This document shows, piece after piece, positions 43,536 to 53,026 of a DNA stretch of 64,000 bases. The notes below the pieces were generated by a model. That model saw only the letters and a list, made by a program, of their open reading frames with translations, did not search any database and was not told the origin of the DNA. Source of the stretch: Flavobacterium piscisymbiosum. Its GTDB lineage: Bacteria > Bacteroidota > Bacteroidia > Flavobacteriales > Flavobacteriaceae. The translations under genes and the position numbers were made by a program. The stretch spans positions 1 through 64,000 of the forward strand of contig NZ_JAJJMM010000001.1 of NCBI RefSeq assembly GCF_020905295.1. The letters are read 5' to 3'. Numbering within the stretch: the first letter of the stretch is position 1; each line of letters opens with the position of its first letter.

Positions 43536-43909
43536 TAGTCAAGAGGACTATTCGGATCTCCATAAGGCGGGCATGGACGAGTTGCATCATAGACAACAGA
43601 TTCTGAATTTTCAATTTCATTGCCAGAAAAGAATACATCTCTATAAATTCCTTTATCATCTAATTTTGTTCCAACAAAAACTAAAACCTGCTCGCCAGCA
43701 TTATTAATAGCTTTATAAGCACGAACAGCATCTATTGGATTATCTAATACTGATTTTAAAGTAGCTAAAGGTATAAGATAAGCTCCTGTTTTCTTTCCCA
43801 ACTCATCTTGTTCGGCAGTAGCTTTACGATAATTTGCTGTCCAGGTTTTGGCTACAGACAAGTCTACTTCTACACTTCCTAAATTTTCGAAATTTTCTTC
43901 TTTTGACAT
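43535..43909 (-). CDS. Uncharacterised cytoplasmic protein, first gene of the kinase operon
   Basis: A 124-aa soluble protein without signal peptide or membrane segments. It ends in the proline-rich tail RPCPPYGDPNSPLD. Its TAA overlaps the next ATG by one base. No family is recognised. It may be the target or cofactor of the downstream two-component system. Confidence 0.65.
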   Translation of the reverse strand: MSKEENFENLGSVEVDLSVAKTWTANYRKATAEQDELGKKTGAYLIPLATLKSVLDNPIDAVRAYKAINNAGEQVLVFVGTKLDDKGIYRDVFFSGNEIENSESVVYDATRPCPPYGDPNSPLD

Positions 43910-44006
43910 AATAAATTTGTTTTTGGTTGTTAATTAATATACAATTGTTGAAATCAATTGTTTGGCTAAACTACTCAATTTTATCAAAAAAGTTAACATT
44001 TAAGCA

Positions 44007-44033
44007 TAAAAAAAGCCTCATAAAGAGGCTTAA
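44007..44033 (-). terminator. Terminator after dnaB
   Basis: The 7-bp stem AAGCCTC / GAGGCTT with a 5-base loop is followed by a U run on the minus strand. Confidence 0.8.
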
Positions 44034-44041
44034 TTATATTA

Positions 44042-45586
44042 TTAAAACGGAACATCACTGTCGTCATCATCGTCATTTAAGTTACTGCCAAATGCTTCGT
44101 TAGGCGACGGTAAACTTTTGGTTATAAATGGATTATCTTCATGATTCATTTTTGATGGTAAATCGTCATAACTACCTGAAAAATCATCAAGGTTATCAAA
44201 CTTACCCAAGTGTCCTATAAATTTCAATCTAATGTTTTCGATACCACCATTACGGTGTTTCGCGATCATGATTTCTGCCTGACCTGTTGTTGGCGATGCC
44301 TCATCATCATCCCATTCTTCAATTTTGTAATATTCAGGACGGTATAAAAACGAAACAATATCAGCATCCTGCTCAATCGCCCCAGATTCACGAAGATCCG
44401 ATAGCAACGGACGTTTACTAGAACCACGCGTCTCTACAGCACGCGATAACTGAGAAAGTGCAATTACCGGAACGTTAAGCTCTTTTGCAAGCGCTTTTAA
44501 GTTTCTGGAAATTGTAGAAATTTCCTGCTCACGATTTCCTCCTCCTTTATTATTTCCTCCGGCAGTCATCAACTGCAAATAATCAATAATTATAATCTTG
44601 ATACCGTGCTGCGAAACTAAACGACGACATTTTGCTCTTAAATCGAAAATAGAAAGAGACGGTGTATCATCGATAAACAGCGGCGCTTTTTCTAAGTTTT
44701 TTACTTTGGTACTCAACATTTCCCATTCGTGAGGCTCTAATTTACCGGTACGTAATTTCTCTGATGACAATCCTGTTTCTGACGAAATTAACCTGGTAAT
44801 CAACTGAACCGATGCCATCTCCAGAGAGAACAAAGCCACTCCATGCCCGTATTGAATAGCAATATTTCTCGCCATCGAAAGTACAAAGGCCGTTTTTCCC
44901 ATCGCAGGTCTCGCCGCGATAATAATTAAATCCGAAGGCTGCCATCCCGAAGTTAGTTTATCCAAATTATGAAAACCAGTTTCAACACCACTTAAACCTT
45001 CCTGTTTTGCAATTTCTTCAATCTTCTTTTTAGCCTGAAGTACTAAACTCTGAGCAGTTTCAGAACTACGTTTGATATTTCCTTGTGTTACTTCATATAG
45101 TTTTGATTCGGCCTGATCAAGCAAATCAAATACATCGGCAGTTTCATCATAAGACGCTTCGATAATTTCAGTCGAAATACGAATCAAACTTCTTTGAATA
45201 AACTTTTGAAGAATGATACGTGAGTGAAATTCGATATGCGCCGAAGATGCTATTTTTTGTGTAAGCTGAATTAAATAAAAATCTCCTCCGGCTAATTCTA
45301 ATTTTCCATTTTTCTTCAACTGAGTCGAAACCGTCAACAAGTCAATTGGCTGTGTTTCTGTAAAAAGCTGAACAATTGCTTCAAAAATATATTTATGCGC
45401 CTCTTTGTAAAAAGCATCTCCTTGCAAAATATCAATTACATCATCCACTCCTTTTTTATCAATCATCATTGCCCCAAGCACAGCTTCTTCTAAATCAAGA
45501 ACTTGCGGAGGAAGTTTTCCTTTTTCTAAACTAATTACTGAGGGTTTATTTACCTTTGCGGGGTTTGCATTTTTGAAATTTTCCAT
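44042..45586 (-). CDS. dnaB: Replicative DNA helicase DnaB
   Basis: A 514-aa hexameric helicase. The N-terminal primase-interaction domain begins LPPQVLDLEEAVLGAMMID (about 25-45). The RecA-like motor has Walker A ARPAMGKTAF (near residue 226), Walker B IKIIIIDYLQLM (near 330), ALSQLSRAVE and SDLRESGAIEQDAD. The acidic C-terminal tail (DDDDDSDVPF) follows. No intein is visible. Confidence 0.97.
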   Translation of the reverse strand: MENFKNANPAKVNKPSVISLEKGKLPPQVLDLEEAVLGAMMIDKKGVDDVIDILQGDAFYKEAHKYIFEAIVQLFTETQPIDLLTVSTQLKKNGKLELAGGDFYLIQLTQKIASSAHIEFHSRIILQKFIQRSLIRISTEIIEASYDETADVFDLLDQAESKLYEVTQGNIKRSSETAQSLVLQAKKKIEEIAKQEGLSGVETGFHNLDKLTSGWQPSDLIIIAARPAMGKTAFVLSMARNIAIQYGHGVALFSLEMASVQLITRLISSETGLSSEKLRTGKLEPHEWEMLSTKVKNLEKAPLFIDDTPSLSIFDLRAKCRRLVSQHGIKIIIIDYLQLMTAGGNNKGGGNREQEISTISRNLKALAKELNVPVIALSQLSRAVETRGSSKRPLLSDLRESGAIEQDADIVSFLYRPEYYKIEEWDDDEASPTTGQAEIMIAKHRNGGIENIRLKFIGHLGKFDNLDDFSGSYDDLPSKMNHEDNPFITKSLPSPNEAFGSNLNDDDDDSDVPF

Positions 45587-45673
45587 ATAGCGAAAGTAGC
45601 AAAATTTAAAAAAAAATTGCTATCGAGTTATAACTATTAATTGTTTATAAATAAGATGATTTTGTTCATAACC

Positions 45674-45709
45674 AAAAAAAAATCCGAAACTGTAAGGCTT
45701 CGGATTTTA
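45674..45709 (-). terminator. Terminator after accA
   Basis: The stem AAAATCCGAA / TTCGGATTTT, with internal loop, precedes a U run on the minus strand. Confidence 0.78.
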
Positions 45710-45726
45710 AATCGTTTTACATGAAT

Positions 45727-46680
45727 TTACTCTTTATACTCGCCCATATTACTGTATTTGTCCATTCTTTGGGCAATTAAGTCGGCTGTTGATAAGTCTT
45801 TCAATTCATTATATCCTTTGGTGATGTATTCTGCTACTGTTTTAAAAGTAGTTTCGCGGTCGTAATGCGCGCCACCCAGCGGTTCTGGTATTACGTCATC
45901 CACTAATTTTTGTTTTTTCATGTCAGATGAAGTCAATTTTAAAGCATCTGCAGCACGTTCTTTGTACTCCCAGCTTTTCCATAAAATAGACGAACACGAT
46001 TCTGGCGAAATTACCGAGTACCATGTATTTTCTAACATATATACTTTATCACCAACACCTATTCCTAAAGCTCCTCCAGAAGCACCTTCACCCACGATAA
46101 TCGTGATAATTGGCACTTGCAAACGAACCATTTCGAAAATGTTTCTGGCAATAGCTTCTCCTTGTCCTCTTTCTTCGGCTTCAAGACCTGGATATGCACC
46201 CGGAGTATCTACAAGAGTTAAAACCGGAATTCCAAATTTCTCTGCCATTTTCATCAAACGCAAAGCTTTACGGTATCCTTCAGGATTTGCCATACCAAAA
46301 TTACGGTACTGACGTGTTTTTGTATTAAAACCTTTTTGCTGACCCACAATCATAAACGACTGACCGTTTATTTTCCCTAGTCCGCCCACCATCGCTTTAT
46401 CATCTTTAAAATTTCTGTCTCCGTGAAGTTCTAAAAATGTATCTCCGCAAATTGCTCTGATATAATCTAAAGTGTAAGGTCTGTTTGGATGCCTTGATAG
46501 CTGAACTCGTTGCCAAGCTGTAAGGTTTTTGTATATTTCTTTCTTAGTTTGTTCTAATTTTTTGTTGATTTCCTTGCAGGTAGGTGTTACATCAACATCA
46601 GATTCTTTTCCAATTATAACACACTTTTCTAACTGTTCTTCAAGTTCTTTTATTGGAAGCTCAAAATCTAAATATTCCAT
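45727..46680 (-). CDS. accA: Acetyl-CoA carboxylase carboxyltransferase subunit alpha
   Basis: A 317-aa subunit that transfers carboxyl groups from biotin carrier protein to acetyl-CoA, the first step of fatty-acid synthesis. It opens [17 protein letters not shown] and carries the helical linker and crotonase-fold core, with [20 protein letters not shown] and [12 protein letters not shown] as signatures. Length is normal for the alpha subunit. Confidence 0.97.
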   Translation of the reverse strand: MEYLDFELPIKELEEQLEKCVIIGKESDVDVTPTCKEINKKLEQTKKEIYKNLTAWQRVQLSRHPNRPYTLDYIRAICGDTFLELHGDRNFKDDKAMVGGLGKINGQSFMIVGQQKGFNTKTRQYRNFGMANPEGYRKALRLMKMAEKFGIPVLTLVDTPGAYPGLEAEERGQGEAIARNIFEMVRLQVPIITIIVGEGASGGALGIGVGDKVYMLENTWYSVISPESCSSILWKSWEYKERAADALKLTSSDMKKQKLVDDVIPEPLGGAHYDRETTFKTVAEYITKGYNELKDLSTADLIAQRMDKYSNMGEYKE

Positions 46681-46792
46681 GGATTTTTGAATTTTGTTTG
46701 TAAATCGAACCGCAAATATAAAAATATTATATCATTGGCGTGATTAAATCGTATTTAAAATGTAAAAATGTAATTTAAAAATAAGGAAATTA

Positions 46793-47680
46793 TTACACTT
46801 CCTTCTTATTTTTATAATGTTTAAAAACACCGTTTAAGATAACTGTAATAACAATTATCAGTGCGCCAATATAAAATTCTGTGCTCATTTTTTCTTTTCC
46901 TCCCAAAATAAAATAAGCCAGCATAATTCCGTAAACAGGCTCTAAATTAGTGGTTAACATTACTGTATAAGGCGTCAATTTTTGCATCACTTTTACAGAT
47001 GCCGTAAAAGCATAAGCCGTACAAACAGATGCTAAAACCAGTAATAAAATCCAGTTATTTAATGACATTGTAAAAAACTCGGCATTGAATTTTCCTTGTA
47101 TTAAAAAATAAATAGAAATAAAGAAAACTCCCGCGCCAAACTCATAAAACGTGATTACCGAAGGTTCATGGTCAGAAATCAACTTTCCATTCATTAAGGT
47201 AAACAAAACTCCCAGAATAATAGAAGCCAGAGCATAATACATTCCGTGCAGGTATTTTACTTCTACCTGCATTATCAGGGCTAAACCAGCTATAATGATC
47301 AGTCCGAAGAAAACTTCATAAAACAAAATTTTTCTTCCGTAAAAAAGCGGCTCTAATAAAGAAGCAAAAAAAGCACCTAACGAAAATATCGAAAGTGTTA
47401 TCGAAACATTCGAAACATGAATTGCCTTAAAAAAGAAAATCCAATGCATGGCAATCAGCAAACCAACAAAAATTAATTTAGCAAAAGATGTAGCCGAAAT
47501 CACGAAAGACTGTTTCTTATAAACAATAAAAGCTCCCAGAAAAACTCCGGCAAGAAGCATTCTAAACCAAACCAAATTTTCGGCATCAATGGTAATTAAA
47601 GCACCCAGAATAGCCGTAAAGCCCCATATAAAAACAATTAAATGAAGATTTAAATAACTTTTAATATTATCGTTTCGCAT
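46793..47680 (-). CDS. EamA/DMT-family transporter
   Basis: A 295-aa membrane protein with about ten helices arranged as two EamA halves (LNLHLIVFIWGFTAILGALI and LEPVYGIMLAYFILGGKE). The start at MRNDNIKSYLNL is chosen because the longer frame upstream runs through the LptF/G coding region. It overlaps that gene by 14 bases. Substrate unknown; family members export metabolites or amino acids. Confidence 0.88.
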   Translation of the reverse strand: MRNDNIKSYLNLHLIVFIWGFTAILGALITIDAENLVWFRMLLAGVFLGAFIVYKKQSFVISATSFAKLIFVGLLIAMHWIFFFKAIHVSNVSITLSIFSLGAFFASLLEPLFYGRKILFYEVFFGLIIIAGLALIMQVEVKYLHGMYYALASIILGVLFTLMNGKLISDHEPSVITFYEFGAGVFFISIYFLIQGKFNAEFFTMSLNNWILLLVLASVCTAYAFTASVKVMQKLTPYTVMLTTNLEPVYGIMLAYFILGGKEKMSTEFYIGALIIVITVILNGVFKHYKNKKEV

Positions 47681-48755
47681 TGCGTAATAAGTAAACTGCC
47701 AGAACTCCAAAAACAATATTAGGAAACCAAACAGCAAATAAAGGTGAGAAAGTAGATTTTTCGGCCAGGGTACCGAATATTTTATCAAAAAACACAAACG
47801 AAAAAGCAATTGCAATACCAATTGCAAGATTCGTTCCCATACCACCACGACGTTTCATAGACGAAACCGCTACAGCAATAATCGTAAGGATAAAAGCAGA
47901 AACCGGTACACTGTATTTTTTGTAAAGCACTACCAGATAAGTATTAATATTTCCCGAACCTCTTTTACGTTCTTTCTCGATAAAGTCAATCAACTTACCT
48001 AACGGAAGCGTCTCAGCAATATAAACCACCGGAGTTAAATCTGATAATTCAAATTTGAAAGCAACATTTTTTTCCGGTACTTTTTCGATCTTATCGCTGA
48101 GTTCTCCAAGAGTTCTTTTGGTATAATCATACAAAATATAAACCTTCTTTTTTGGGTCCCATTTTATACGACTTGCAGTAATTTTATAGGTTAACTGATC
48201 TTTTTCAAAATGTTCCAGCGTAAAATTAAAAGCTGTTTTAGACTCTTCATTAAAACTATTTACAAAAATAAAATCGTTGTCATTAATTTGCCTGTAAACA
48301 TTGGTATTCTCCCCGCGCATCAGCTGTTTTCCGTTTCCTTTTAGATAAGTATACCTAAAATTATTAAAACCTTCACTAGCAGCAGGAACAATGAAAAACC
48401 CCATTAAAAGCACAAAAACCGAAACAATCGAAGCGCCAATAATATAAGGACGAAGAAAACGCGTAAACGAAATCCCCGAACTTAAAATCGCAATAATCTC
48501 AGTATTATTGGCCAATTTTGAAGTAAACCAAATTACCGATAAAAACAAAAATATCGGAAACAAAGAGTTCGCAAAATAAATTGTAAAATTATAATAATAG
48601 ACCGCAATTGCAGTAAAAGGAATCTTGTTCTCCAACATTTTATTCACCTTTTCAGAGACATCAATTACAATTCCAATCGGAATAAATAATAAGATCATCA
48701 CCGAGAAAGTGGCTAAATATCTTTTTAAAATATACTTATCTATTATCGTCAGCAT
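47667..48755 (-). CDS. LptF/LptG-family permease (YjgP/YjgQ)
   Basis: A 362-aa inner-membrane protein with six helices: a first cluster near residues 10-120, a periplasmic beta domain (about 130-270) and a last cluster near 275-360. KYILKRYLATFSVMILLF at the start is typical. The family forms the transmembrane part of the lipopolysaccharide-exporting ABC complex. Which of the two subunits it is cannot be told by eye. Confidence 0.9.
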   Translation of the reverse strand: MLTIIDKYILKRYLATFSVMILLFIPIGIVIDVSEKVNKMLENKIPFTAIAVYYYNFTIYFANSLFPIFLFLSVIWFTSKLANNTEIIAILSSGISFTRFLRPYIIGASIVSVFVLLMGFFIVPAASEGFNNFRYTYLKGNGKQLMRGENTNVYRQINDNDFIFVNSFNEESKTAFNFTLEHFEKDQLTYKITASRIKWDPKKKVYILYDYTKRTLGELSDKIEKVPEKNVAFKFELSDLTPVVYIAETLPLGKLIDFIEKERKRGSGNINTYLVVLYKKYSVPVSAFILTIIAVAVSSMKRRGGMGTNLAIGIAIAFSFVFFDKIFGTLAEKSTFSPLFAVWFPNIVFGVLAVYLLRNAKR

Positions 48756-48780
48756 AGATTTTTCGTTTCAATTTTAACGC

Positions 48781-48830
48781 TCAGGTTTCAGGTTTCAAGT
48801 TTCAAGTTGCTAAAACAACCTGAAACCTGA
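48781..48830. repeat. Inverted repeat of TTTCAGG-type units between tgt and the permease
   Basis: The arms TCAGGTTTCAGGTT (48781-48794) and AACCTGAAACCTGA (48817-48830) are perfect 14-base inverted copies. AAGTTTCAAGTT units lie in the loop and again downstream. Confidence 0.7.
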
Positions 48831-48854
48831 AACTAAAAAAACTTGAAACTTTTT

Positions 48855-49985
48855 TTAAAGTCTTTGACTCATATTTTTAACCATCATTTCTTTCCATGGT
48901 CTAAAATCTCCTGCTAAGATATGTTTTCTGGCTTCACGAACCAACCACATATAAAAACCAAGATTATGAATAGTTGCAATTTGTTTTCCTAAATATTCGT
49001 TAGCAGCAAATAAGTGACGTAAATATGCTTTTGTATATTCAGTATCTACAAAAGTATGCCCCATTTCGTCGATTGGCGAAAAATCAGCTTCCCATTTTTT
49101 ATTTTTGATGTTTATTGTTCCGTTTGCCGTAAACAACATGCCGTTTCTGGCATTACGAGTTGGCATAACACAATCGAACATATCAATACCTAACGCAATA
49201 TTTTCCAGAATATTTATCGGAGTTCCAACACCCATTAAATAACGAGGTTTATCTTCCGGCAAAATTTCACAAACCACTTCGGTCATCGCGTACATTTCCT
49301 CAGCAGGTTCACCTACAGATAAACCACCAATGGCATTACCCTGTTGTCCAGCATTGGCAATATATTCAGCAGATTGCTGACGTAAATCTTTGTAAGTACT
49401 TCCCTGAACGATCGGGAAAAAAGTTTGCTCGTAACCATATTTATAAGGCACTTTATCCAAATGGCTGATACAACGATCTAACCAACGGTGCGTCATGTGC
49501 ATCGAGCGTTGAGCATATCTGTAATCACAAGGATAAGGCGTACATTCATCAAAAGCCATGATAATATCAGCTCCAATGGTACGTTGAATTTCCATCACAC
49601 TTTCTGGTGAAAAAAAGTGATATGAACCATCAATATGCGATTTAAACTTTACTCCTTCTTCCTTAATTTTTCTGTTATTCGAAAGAGAATATACCTGATA
49701 TCCACCAGAATCCGTCAAAATATTACGATCCCAATTCATGAATTTATGCAATCCACCCGCTTTTTCAAGAATTTCAGTTTGCGGACGTAAATATAAATGG
49801 TATGTATTTCCCAGGATAATATCCGGATTAATATCTTCTTTTAGCTCACGCTGGTGTACTCCTTTTACAGATGCAACCGTTCCAACAGGCATAAAAATAG
49901 GCGTTTCGATTACGCCATGATCTGTAGTAATACTTCCCGCTCTCGCTTTAGATTGCGGATCTTTTTTCAATAAATCAAACTTCAT
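48855..49985 (-). CDS. tgt: Queuine tRNA-ribosyltransferase, without the usual zinc Cys motif
   Basis: A 376-aa enzyme exchanging guanine-34 for preQ1/queuine in tRNAs with GUN anticodons. Signatures include the substrate loop LTDSGGYQVYSL and the nucleophile Asp in MFDCVMPTRNARNGMLF. The C-terminal zinc-binding CxCxxC stretch is absent; the region reads DEMGHTFVDTEYTKAYLRHL, while the later IHNLGFY His is retained. Many Bacteroidota Tgt proteins look like this to me, so it may be a lineage trait. Activity is probably retained. Confidence 0.93.
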   Translation of the reverse strand: MKFDLLKKDPQSKARAGSITTDHGVIETPIFMPVGTVASVKGVHQRELKEDINPDIILGNTYHLYLRPQTEILEKAGGLHKFMNWDRNILTDSGGYQVYSLSNNRKIKEEGVKFKSHIDGSYHFFSPESVMEIQRTIGADIIMAFDECTPYPCDYRYAQRSMHMTHRWLDRCISHLDKVPYKYGYEQTFFPIVQGSTYKDLRQQSAEYIANAGQQGNAIGGLSVGEPAEEMYAMTEVVCEILPEDKPRYLMGVGTPINILENIALGIDMFDCVMPTRNARNGMLFTANGTINIKNKKWEADFSPIDEMGHTFVDTEYTKAYLRHLFAANEYLGKQIATIHNLGFYMWLVREARKHILAGDFRPWKEMMVKNMSQRL

Positions 49986-50140
49986 CTGTTTCTTTTTTCA
50001 GTCGGCAAAGATAGGCTAATTTGAGGAAAATTTAATCAATTAGATAATTTGTCCATTAGAAAATGAAATAATGATTTTCACCAACCTAAAAGCTTGATTT
50101 TTCGAGTTAGAATTTTGGGATTTGGAATTTATTTTTTTTA

Positions 50141-50233
50141 CGGGCGTTCCCGCCGCGGCGGATCGGGCTATTCGCTGCAAGTCCTCGCACTTCCTTCGTC
50201 AGGCTGTGGGCTTTTCACTTCTATCCCTAACGC
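50141..50233 (+). repeat. Interspersed element, family 2, copy B
   Basis: It starts GGGCGTTCCCGCCGCGGCGG and ends CCCTAACGCA, like the element at 22316-22435. The middle (TTCGCTGCAAGTCCTCGCAC and following) differs from copy A. Confidence 0.75.
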
Positions 50234-50284
50234 AAAAAAACGTGACATTTCCAAGAGAAATTTCTAAATTTGAATAAACCTTAT

Positions 50285-50312
50285 TGTCAGGCTGAGCGGA
50301 GTCGAAGCCCCG
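50285..50312 (+). repeat. Short intergenic motif TCAGGCTGAGCGGAGTCGAA
   Basis: This motif, which I have seen between genes in many bacteria, overlaps the upstream part of an ORF leading into the deacetylase gene. It explains the foreign-looking first 23 codons of that ORF. Confidence 0.5.
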
Positions 50313-50338
50313 CGTGCCAACAACACAAACAAAATAAA

Positions 50339-51211
50339 ATGAACTTAGCTCAAAAACTTGGATATCCCGAAAATACTAAACTACTAATCATTCATGCCGA
50401 TGATGCCGGATTATCACATTCCGAAAATCAAGCCACCATTCAAACCCTTCAAAACGGTTTTGTAAACTCTTATAGTATAATGGTACCTTGTCCGTGGTTT
50501 TACGAAATGGCAACCTTTGCCAAAAACAATCTCAATTACGATTGCGGAATTCACCTAACCTTAACTTGCGAATGGGAAAATTATAAATTTGGCCCGGTTC
50601 TTCCCATTTCCGAAGTTTCAAGTTTAACAGATCAAAACGGGTATTTTTATAAAACCCGAAAAGATTTTAAAGAACACGCAAAACCATCCGAAATTAAAAA
50701 AGAACTCACCGCCCAAATCGAAAAAGCATTACAATTTGGCATCCAGCCTACCCATCTCGATTCGCACATGTGCAGCGTTGGCGTAACACCTGAGGTTTTA
50801 GAAATCTACAAAGAATTAGGTAAAACCTACAATTTACCAGTTTTCATCAATAAAGAATTCGTTCAATCGATTAGTTTATCAGACGAAAAATACAATTTCG
50901 AAAACACACTTTTAGCCGATAATCTTTTAATTGGCTATTTTTCCGATTTCGAAAAAGGAGAACTAAAATCTTCTTATGCAAAAGCTTTAGACAGTGTTCA
51001 ACCAGGATTCAATGTCTTTTTACTTCATCCTGCTTTTGATGATCGCGAAATGCAAGGCATTACGATCAATCATCCAAATTTTGGTTCAGCCTGGCGCCAA
51101 ATCGATCTTGACTTTTTCACCAGCGAAAAATGCCAATCAAAACTAAAAGAAAACAACATTCAAATGATTACCTGGAGAGATATCCAGAGAATTAGAGAAC
51201 TTACTAATTAG
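50339..51211 (+). CDS. ChbG/HpnK (YdjC)-family carbohydrate deacetylase
   Basis: A 290-aa enzyme of the YdjC family, which removes acetyl groups from chito-oligosaccharides or related substrates. The metal/catalytic motif [13 protein letters not shown] lies near residue 20, [11 protein letters not shown] near 70 and [10 protein letters not shown] near 140. I start at MNLAQKLG because the ORF before it is repeat-derived. No glycan-degradation neighbours are visible. Confidence 0.86.
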   Translation: MNLAQKLGYPENTKLLIIHADDAGLSHSENQATIQTLQNGFVNSYSIMVPCPWFYEMATFAKNNLNYDCGIHLTLTCEWENYKFGPVLPISEVSSLTDQNGYFYKTRKDFKEHAKPSEIKKELTAQIEKALQFGIQPTHLDSHMCSVGVTPEVLEIYKELGKTYNLPVFINKEFVQSISLSDEKYNFENTLLADNLLIGYFSDFEKGELKSSYAKALDSVQPGFNVFLLHPAFDDREMQGITINHPNFGSAWRQIDLDFFTSEKCQSKLKENNIQMITWRDIQRIRELTN

Positions 51212-51422
51212 ACAATTTGTCCATAAAAAAATGAGATAATTATCACGATACAAAATCAATCTCACTTTAATTTCAATTTGGAATTTTAGATTTTAGATTT
51301 GGAATTAAATATTTGAAATTAAAATTTATGTGAATACTGCAATATCCTGATTCTAAAAATATAACATTTTGAAACAATTGATTTCGTAACTTTATAAAAC
51401 AATTAAAATAAAATCAGAGATC

Positions 51423-51743
51423 ATGATAAATTCAGAAGAAAAAAATCCTGTAGATTTAGATCAAATTAAAGATGATCAAATCGAGAAAAACCTGGAGAAC
51501 TTAGATTATCCTTCCAATGAAGATATTTACAATCAGGAAGAAAAACTAGAAGATATAGATCCGGAAGGAATTTCCGGCGAAAGAACTATAAATCCGGACA
51601 ACAACAATAACGAATGGAAACAAAACAGTGATAAACTCGGAAATGATTTAGATATTCCCGGTTCAGAGCTTGACGATGAGCAGGAAGAAATTGGCTCTGA
51701 AGACGAAGAAAATAATTTTTATAGCGAAGGCGATACAGAATAA
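51423..51743 (+). CDS. Small highly acidic hypothetical protein
   Basis: A 106-aa protein rich in Asp, Glu and Asn with no hydrophobic core, probably disordered. A YPSNEDIYNQEEK stretch and a DLDIPGSELDDEQEEIGSED tail are the main features. Similar acidic proteins occur in flavobacteria, but I assign no function. It stands alone. Confidence 0.6.
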   Translation: MINSEEKNPVDLDQIKDDQIEKNLENLDYPSNEDIYNQEEKLEDIDPEGISGERTINPDNNNNEWKQNSDKLGNDLDIPGSELDDEQEEIGSEDEENNFYSEGDTE

Positions 51744-51782
51744 GCCCTTTTTGTCCCAGATTACAAGAATTACAATAGATTT

Positions 51783-51844
51783 TTGCCACAGTTTACAAGA
51801 TAATAGATTTTTCTACATCAATTTAATCTTGTAATCTGTGGCAA
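51783..51844. repeat. Inverted repeat TTGCCACAG...CTGTGGCAA
   Basis: Two 19-base arms (51783-51801 and 51826-51844) are inverted copies with one mismatch and a 24-base loop. Further TTGCCACAAA and GTGCCAAAC pieces follow to about 51940, forming a second, weaker stem-loop. Confidence 0.7.
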
Positions 51845-52032
51845 ACTTTTTTTATACAGAATCTCTTTTTTGCCACAAATAAAACTGATTAATATCGATT
51901 TTTTTTTAATCAATTTGATCGTTTTTGTCTGTGCCAAACTTTTTTTCCCTCAACAAGATTTACTTTTTTTTCTAAATCAATAAAAAAAGGGCTAAAATTT
52001 AACAATTACAGCAAACTAAAGCGAAAAATCAT

Positions 52033-52063
52033 TTGTCAGCCCGCAAAATAAAAATTACTTTTG
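52033..52063 (+). promoter_or_regulatory. Predicted promoter of the transketolase genes
   Basis: TTG (52033-52035), a 20-base spacer and TACTTTTG (52056-52063) match the Bacteroidota consensus, 25 bases before the ATG. Confidence 0.8.
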
Positions 52064-52088
52064 CACCAGTTTAACTTTTACACATAAA

Positions 52089-52940
52089 ATGAAGCCTAAC
52101 ACACAACAATTAAGCGATTTAACTATCCAAGTAAGAAGAGATATTCTTCGAATGGTACATGCTGTCAACTCAGGTCACCCAGGTGGTTCACTAGGTTGTA
52201 CTGAATTTTTGGTAACTCTATACCAAAACATTATGGAGCGTAAAGAAGGTTTTGATATGGACGGAATTGGAGAAGATATTTTCTTCCTTTCAAATGGTCA
52301 TATTTCTCCTGTATTTTATAGCGTATTAGCACGTAGCGGTTATTTCCCTGTTTCAGAACTTGCAACTTTCAGATTATTAAACTCACGTTTACAAGGGCAC
52401 CCAACAACTCACGAAGGATTGCCTGGAGTTCGTATGGCTTCTGGTTCATTAGGACAAGGTTTATCTGTAGCTCTTGGTGCTGCACAAGCAAAAAAATTAA
52501 ATGGTGATAATCACCTAATCTATACTTTACACGGAGATGGTGAATTACAAGAAGGTCAAAACTGGGAAGCGATCATGTATGCTTCTGCTAAAAAAGTAGA
52601 CAACCTTATTGCAACTGTTGACGTTAACGGAAAACAAATTGATGGTACAACTGACGAAGTTTTAGCAATGGGAAGTATCCGTGCAAAATTTGAAGCTTTT
52701 GACTGGGACGTTCTTGAAATCAAAGAAGGAAACAACATCGATGCTATCATTGCAGGTTTGACAGATGCAAAATCAAGAACAGGAAAAGGAAAACCAGTTT
52801 GTATTTTATTATATACTGAAATGGGTAACGGAGTTGATTTTATGATGCATACGCACGCTTGGCATGGTAAAGCACCAAACAATGACCAATTAGAAAGTGC
52901 TTTGGCTCAAAACTATTCTGCAGATCAAATCGACTATTAA
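52089..52940 (+). CDS. Transketolase, N-terminal (thiamine-diphosphate-binding) subunit
   Basis: A 283-aa N-terminal half of transketolase of the pentose phosphate pathway. HPGGSLGCTEFL, GQGLSVALGAAQAKK and the ThDP/Mg motif GDGELQEGQNWEA are visible. In this organism the enzyme is split, with the C-terminal subunit encoded 86 bases downstream. Confidence 0.95.
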   Translation: MKPNTQQLSDLTIQVRRDILRMVHAVNSGHPGGSLGCTEFLVTLYQNIMERKEGFDMDGIGEDIFFLSNGHISPVFYSVLARSGYFPVSELATFRLLNSRLQGHPTTHEGLPGVRMASGSLGQGLSVALGAAQAKKLNGDNHLIYTLHGDGELQEGQNWEAIMYASAKKVDNLIATVDVNGKQIDGTTDEVLAMGSIRAKFEAFDWDVLEIKEGNNIDAIIAGLTDAKSRTGKGKPVCILLYTEMGNGVDFMMHTHAWHGKAPNNDQLESALAQNYSADQIDY

Positions 52941-53026
52941 AAAAGTGTTCAGTCTCAGTGCACAGATTTCAGTTTAAAACTCAAAATCTTAATCACTTAG
53001 AAACTTAGCATCTCAAAAAGACAAAA

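Noticed and set aside
50270..50338. An N-terminal extension of the ChbG-like protein
   Set aside because: Its codons come from a widespread intergenic motif; the protein family starts at MNLAQKLG.
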